A stretch of DNA of 64,000 nt from PALSA-607 sp963825425. Its GTDB lineage: Bacteria > Actinomycetota > Actinomycetes > Acidothermales > Acidothermaceae. Where the stretch lies: positions 372,001-436,000 of the forward strand of contig CAWGTF010000011.1 in the NCBI GenBank assembly GCA_963825425.1. Reading direction: 5' to 3'. Position 1 is the stretch's first letter. Each line of letters starts with the position of its first letter. The notes under the pieces were generated by a model. The model was not told the origin of the DNA. It searched no databases and saw only the letters and a program-made list of their open reading frames with translations. Shown here in pieces: positions 61,510-64,000 of the stretch. A program made the translations under genes and the position numbers.

Positions 61510-61768
61510 ATGAGGATCGTCGTGCGGGTGCACCGCGGGAAGCCGCCAGCCGGGCGTCGGCGGCTCACATGACGGCATGCTCGTCGTCCGGGTGGCGGAG
61601 CGGGCAGTCGACGGCAAGGCGACGGCCGCTGTAGTGGACGCCGTCGCCGTAGCTTTCGGGATCGCGAAGCGGGATGTCGTCTTGGTCAGCGGGGCGGGCA
61701 GCCGGACGAAGACCCTCGAGATTCCAGATGCCGCCGGCGGCGCGTTGCGTGCGCTGCTTGCGCGCTGA
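61510..61768 (+). CDS. DUF167 (YggU) family protein
   Basis: A small alpha/beta protein of unknown function, ~85 residues after correction. MRIVVRVHPGS..., then LVVRVAERAVDGKATAAVVDAVAVAFGI and VVLVSGAGSRTKTLEI match the DUF167 consensus (VDGKAN-like and SRxKxLxI motifs). An extra G near 61533 makes an early stop in the direct frame. It stands alone between opposite-strand genes. Confidence 0.78.
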
Positions 61769-61936
61769 TCGACTCGCCTGTGACCAACTCGCAGACGACG
61801 ATATGGATTTCCAGCCACACAAGGGTGTCGGCGCTTGCGAGCCACCCTTAGCGCTAACGCCCGCCGTGCTCGATCGCATTCAATTCCGCGATGCAGCACG
61901 CCCGAGCTCGCCGCGCTCTCGATGGCTGTTTGAGGA
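61769..61936. other. 168-nt gap between convergent DUF167 and arr
   Basis: No gene, terminator or repeat was recognised apart from a short TTAGCGCTAA palindrome near 61850. Confidence 0.4.
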
Positions 61937-62371
61937 TCAGTCGTTGATCGCGCTGCTGCCCCGACTCATGGCGGCAGCGACGGCGTCCCGCATCGCAGTC
62001 AGCGCCGCGGGCGGATGCTCGACCCAGTCCAGTAACTCGGCGACAACTCGAATCGGCTCCGGGCTGCGGAACGACTGCGTCGGATTGCCTGGGAACTTCT
62101 TGTCGGTCAGGTTCGGATCATCTTCAAATTCGCCCGTCGGCTCAACGACGTAGATGCGCCCTGGGCCGTCGCCAGCAGCTAGTTCCGCACCCCACGTCGC
62201 CGCGTCGAGAGTCGCGGTGAAGTAGATGTAGTTCATCACCCGACCACGCTCGAAGTTCGACTCTCGCCCCGGCGCCAGTAACTCGCCAACCGCGAGGTCC
62301 GCCTTCGTGCCATGGAGGTATACGCCAGGTTGATAGACCTCAAAGGGCACCGGCGCCCGCGTTGTGGTCAT
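61937..62371 (-). CDS. arr: rifampin ADP-ribosyltransferase
   Basis: A 144-residue protein matching mycobacterial Arr along its length: YLHGTKADLAVGELLAPGRE (His/Gly/Thr NAD-binding motif, near residue 20), SNFERGRVMNYIYFTATLDAATWGAELA, VVEPTGEFEDDPNLTDKKFPGNPTQS. Arr transfers ADP-ribose from NAD to the C23 hydroxyl of rifamycins and blocks RNA polymerase binding. A TAACCT -10 (62384-62379) places the transcript start within about a base of the ATG at 62371, so the mRNA is probably leaderless. The frame is intact. The RpoB here has the drug-sensitive sequence, so this gene could be the resistance determinant. Confidence 0.95.
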   Translation of the reverse strand: MTTTRAPVPFEVYQPGVYLHGTKADLAVGELLAPGRESNFERGRVMNYIYFTATLDAATWGAELAAGDGPGRIYVVEPTGEFEDDPNLTDKKFPGNPTQSFRSPEPIRVVAELLDWVEHPPAALTAMRDAVAAAMSRGSSAIND

Positions 62372-62428
62372 GTGGCCGAGGTTAGCCGAGGGGTATGACC
62401 GTCGAGGAAGTCTCGGCAGTATGGGCGA

Positions 62429-63073
62429 GTGGCGGACGCGGGCATGCACATCGATCACATCGTTATCGGGGTCAGCGACCTCGATAACGCTACGGCACAG
62501 TTCGAGGATCGCTACGGTCTGACCGCTATCGAGGGTGGGCGCCATCCGGGCTGGGGCACCGCGAATCGGTTGGTTCCGCTGGGGGCTGCCTATCTCGAAC
62601 TCGTAACTGTCGTTGACCGGGCTGAGGCGTCCAACAGCGAGTTCGGGCGATGGGTATCGACCCTGATGCAAGCCAACTCGAGATTCGGCTGGGCGGTGCG
62701 GACCGACGATCTGGATCGCACCGCATCGCGTCTGGGCCTCGAGGTCGCCCAGGGCTCGCGACGATCGCAAAGCGGGCAGCTGCTGCACTGGCGCATCGCC
62801 GGGGTGGCCCACGCGGCGCGCGACAGTTCGCTCCCATTCTTCATTGAGTGGGGTGCCAGCACTCCGCTGCCGGGCCGGGCCGCGGTCGTACACAGCGCCG
62901 GCGCGGTCGCGCTGGGAGAAGTGACGATCAATGGAAACGAGCACCGACTTCACGAATGGGTAGGAACTAGATCCTTGCCAATCCGAGTCACGCCGGGCAT
63001 CACCCAAGGAGTGGCGAGCTTCACCGTGGTGAGGTCGACGAACACCATCGTCGTCAATCCCGACGACTGGTAG
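62429..63073 (+). CDS. VOC (glyoxalase-like) family protein
   Basis: A ~214-residue protein. The N-terminal IDHIVIGVSDLDNATAQFEDRYGL is typical of glyoxalase-like PF13468 members; a long insert and HWRIAGVAHAARDSSLPFFIEW follow. Metal ligands cannot be assigned surely, and no substrate is evident. It is divergent from arr with a 57-nt shared promoter gap. The GTG at 62429 may be the start; ATG 62444 (MHIDHIVIGV) is equally possible. The frame is intact. Confidence 0.75.
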   Translation: MADAGMHIDHIVIGVSDLDNATAQFEDRYGLTAIEGGRHPGWGTANRLVPLGAAYLELVTVVDRAEASNSEFGRWVSTLMQANSRFGWAVRTDDLDRTASRLGLEVAQGSRRSQSGQLLHWRIAGVAHAARDSSLPFFIEWGASTPLPGRAAVVHSAGAVALGEVTINGNEHRLHEWVGTRSLPIRVTPGITQGVASFTVVRSTNTIVVNPDDW

Positions 63074-63102
63074 CTAGGCAGAATCCCGGTCGGCGGTAAC
63101 GA

Positions 63103-64000
63103 TCAGGTGCGCCTCGGGGTAGCGGTCGGGGTGATCCAGACGGAGGCGTGTGCCGGTGCGACGGCTTGGTTGACCGCATGGCGCAGTTCTTGGTTGATCG
63201 TGTCGAGGTCGACGGCGTCGCGGAGCCGGATCGTGAACGCGGCGATGATCGAGTCGGCGTCGTAGCGGGCGCGGTTGAAGCGGCGGTCGACAAGCCGTTG
63301 GACGCGGCGGCGCAGCGGGTTGAATAGCGCTGCTGCGGCGAGCGTCGAGGCCGCGACGCCGACCGGGGAGGAGAACGGCAGGACACTCGTGGTCAGCGCG
63401 ACCAGGCCGAGGAAGACGATGGCCAGCAGACCCGTAACGACGAGGTAGGAGAGCGTGCGGCTGATCAAGCGGTCGATCTCGTACAGCCGGTATTTCAGGA
63501 TCCCGACGCCGATCGCGAGCGGGATGGCGGTCAGGCCCACGGCGGCGATGTCGGTGGCGACGATTCCCGCGCTGCTCGTGTTGTTGGTCGAGACGATGAA
63601 GATCGAGACGACTGACACGGCGCCGCCGCTCATCAGCCACGTCAGTTGCTTACGTCGCTCCCCAGTGGCGCGCCGCCAGGTCGCCGCCTGCCGCATGACG
63701 AACGCGATCAGTAGCAGGAGAACGATCGGGGCCGCGGCCCAGCCGATCGCGCCTGCAGTTTCGGGAAAGCGCGCTGGCTTCCCGGGATAGTTTCCGACGT
63801 CGTCGACGTCGAACCCCGCGCCGATGTGGAGGGTCGCCTGCGATAGCGACCAGAAGCTGCAGAACCAGACTCCAGCACCGGCGTAGACAATCAGCGGGAC
63901 GCGCCAGCGCCTCGAAGCGAGGCGACCGTCGGGAAAGAGCGCGACGGCGACGCCGAGCAGCACGAATCCGGGCACCCAGCACGGCTCGGCGGCGAGCGCG
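63103..64000 (-). CDS. multi-helix membrane protein resembling sensor N-terminal regions (cut by window edge)
   Basis: About 298 residues are visible; the frame stays open to base 64000, so the N-terminus lies beyond. Six membrane helices are followed by a cytoplasmic end with LKYRLYEIDRLISRTLSYLV, ALFNPLRRRVQRLVDRRFNR and ARYDADSIIAAFTIRLRDAVDL. This YRLYEID/DRRFNRARYDA region is shared by actinobacterial membrane proteins related to the N-terminal half of histidine kinases, but no kinase domain follows; the protein stops after HASVWITPT. Role unknown. Confidence 0.65.
   Translation of the reverse strand, partial: ALAAEPCWVPGFVLLGVAVALFPDGRLASRRWRVPLIVYAGAGVWFCSFWSLSQATLHIGAGFDVDDVGNYPGKPARFPETAGAIGWAAAPIVLLLLIAFVMRQAATWRRATGERRKQLTWLMSGGAVSVVSIFIVSTNNTSSAGIVATDIAAVGLTAIPLAIGVGILKYRLYEIDRLISRTLSYLVVTGLLAIVFLGLVALTTSVLPFSSPVGVAASTLAAAALFNPLRRRVQRLVDRRFNRARYDADSIIAAFTIRLRDAVDLDTINQELRHAVNQAVAPAHASVWITPTATPRRT

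Overview
The window is a chromosomal segment of a high-GC Gram-positive bacterium (phylum Actinomycetota). The main evidence is the gene order tRNA-Trp/secE/nusG/rplK/rplA, rplJ/rplL, rpoB/rpoC, rpsL/rpsG/fusA/tuf, followed by the S10, spc and alpha ribosomal operons, with tRNA-Tyr/Thr/Met, rpmG and a HadA/HadB-like MaoC pair just upstream. GTG and TTG starts are frequent, promoters look SigA-like, and some transcripts appear leaderless. A mycobacterial-type rifampin ADP-ribosyltransferase and a KorA-type 2-oxoacid oxidoreductase also fit. The order or family cannot be fixed from this sequence alone.

Layout. 1-3.25 kb (minus strand): the start of korA (cut by the window edge), a DMT-type membrane transporter, a methyltransferase and a YajQ-family protein. 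3.3-9.3 kb: three tRNA genes, rpmG, hadA/hadB, a TetR regulator and drug-efflux MFS pair sharing an inverted operator, murB, and a convergent aminotransferase. 9.4-26.5 kb: transcription and translation core (tRNA-Trp, secE, nusG, L11, L1, L10, L7/L12, RNA polymerase beta and beta', S12, S7, EF-G, EF-Tu). 26.7-46.1 kb: the S10, spc and alpha operons with secY, adk, map, infA, rpmJ and rpoA. A 2-kb insertion holding a DinB-like protein and an opposite-strand ATPase with three upstream 23-bp repeats separates map from infA. 46.1-54.6 kb: truA, a membrane protein behind a nested palindrome, lon, an ABC-F ATPase and two paralogous MFS transporters. 54.6-60.5 kb: rplM, rpsI, glmM, glmS, nnr. 60.6-64 kb: accessory genes (cytochrome b-like protein, DUF167, rifampin ADP-ribosyltransferase arr, VOC protein, 7TM-like membrane protein cut by the window edge).

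Most of the window is a growth module. RNA polymerase subunits, translation factors and about 31 ribosomal proteins are co-transcribed with the Sec translocon, adenylate kinase and methionine aminopeptidase, and then with UDP-GlcNAc precursor synthesis (glmM, glmS). Ribosomal genes are tightly packed, often with ATGA or TAGTG overlaps, and leader hairpins precede rplA, rplJ and rpsM.

The sequence carries roughly 45-50 single-base indels inside otherwise well conserved genes, including essential ones (rpoC, rpoA, rplE, rpsE, glmS). Most are +1 insertions and at least eight convert CTG to CTTG. They look like uncorrected long-read consensus errors rather than pseudogenes. Coordinates of affected genes therefore span the whole intended gene, and the evidence text says where the frame changes.

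The least explained structures are: (1) short duplications of the last codons plus stop of rpoC and of rpsG, just downstream of each gene, both offset by 3n+2 nt and differing only at synonymous positions; (2) the three-copy 23-bp repeat in front of the lone ATPase between map and infA; (3) a perfect 18-bp inverted repeat downstream of rpoC; (4) a nested palindrome over the promoter of a membrane protein with no regulator nearby; (5) a histone-like, His-Asp-repeat tail on ribosomal protein L22.
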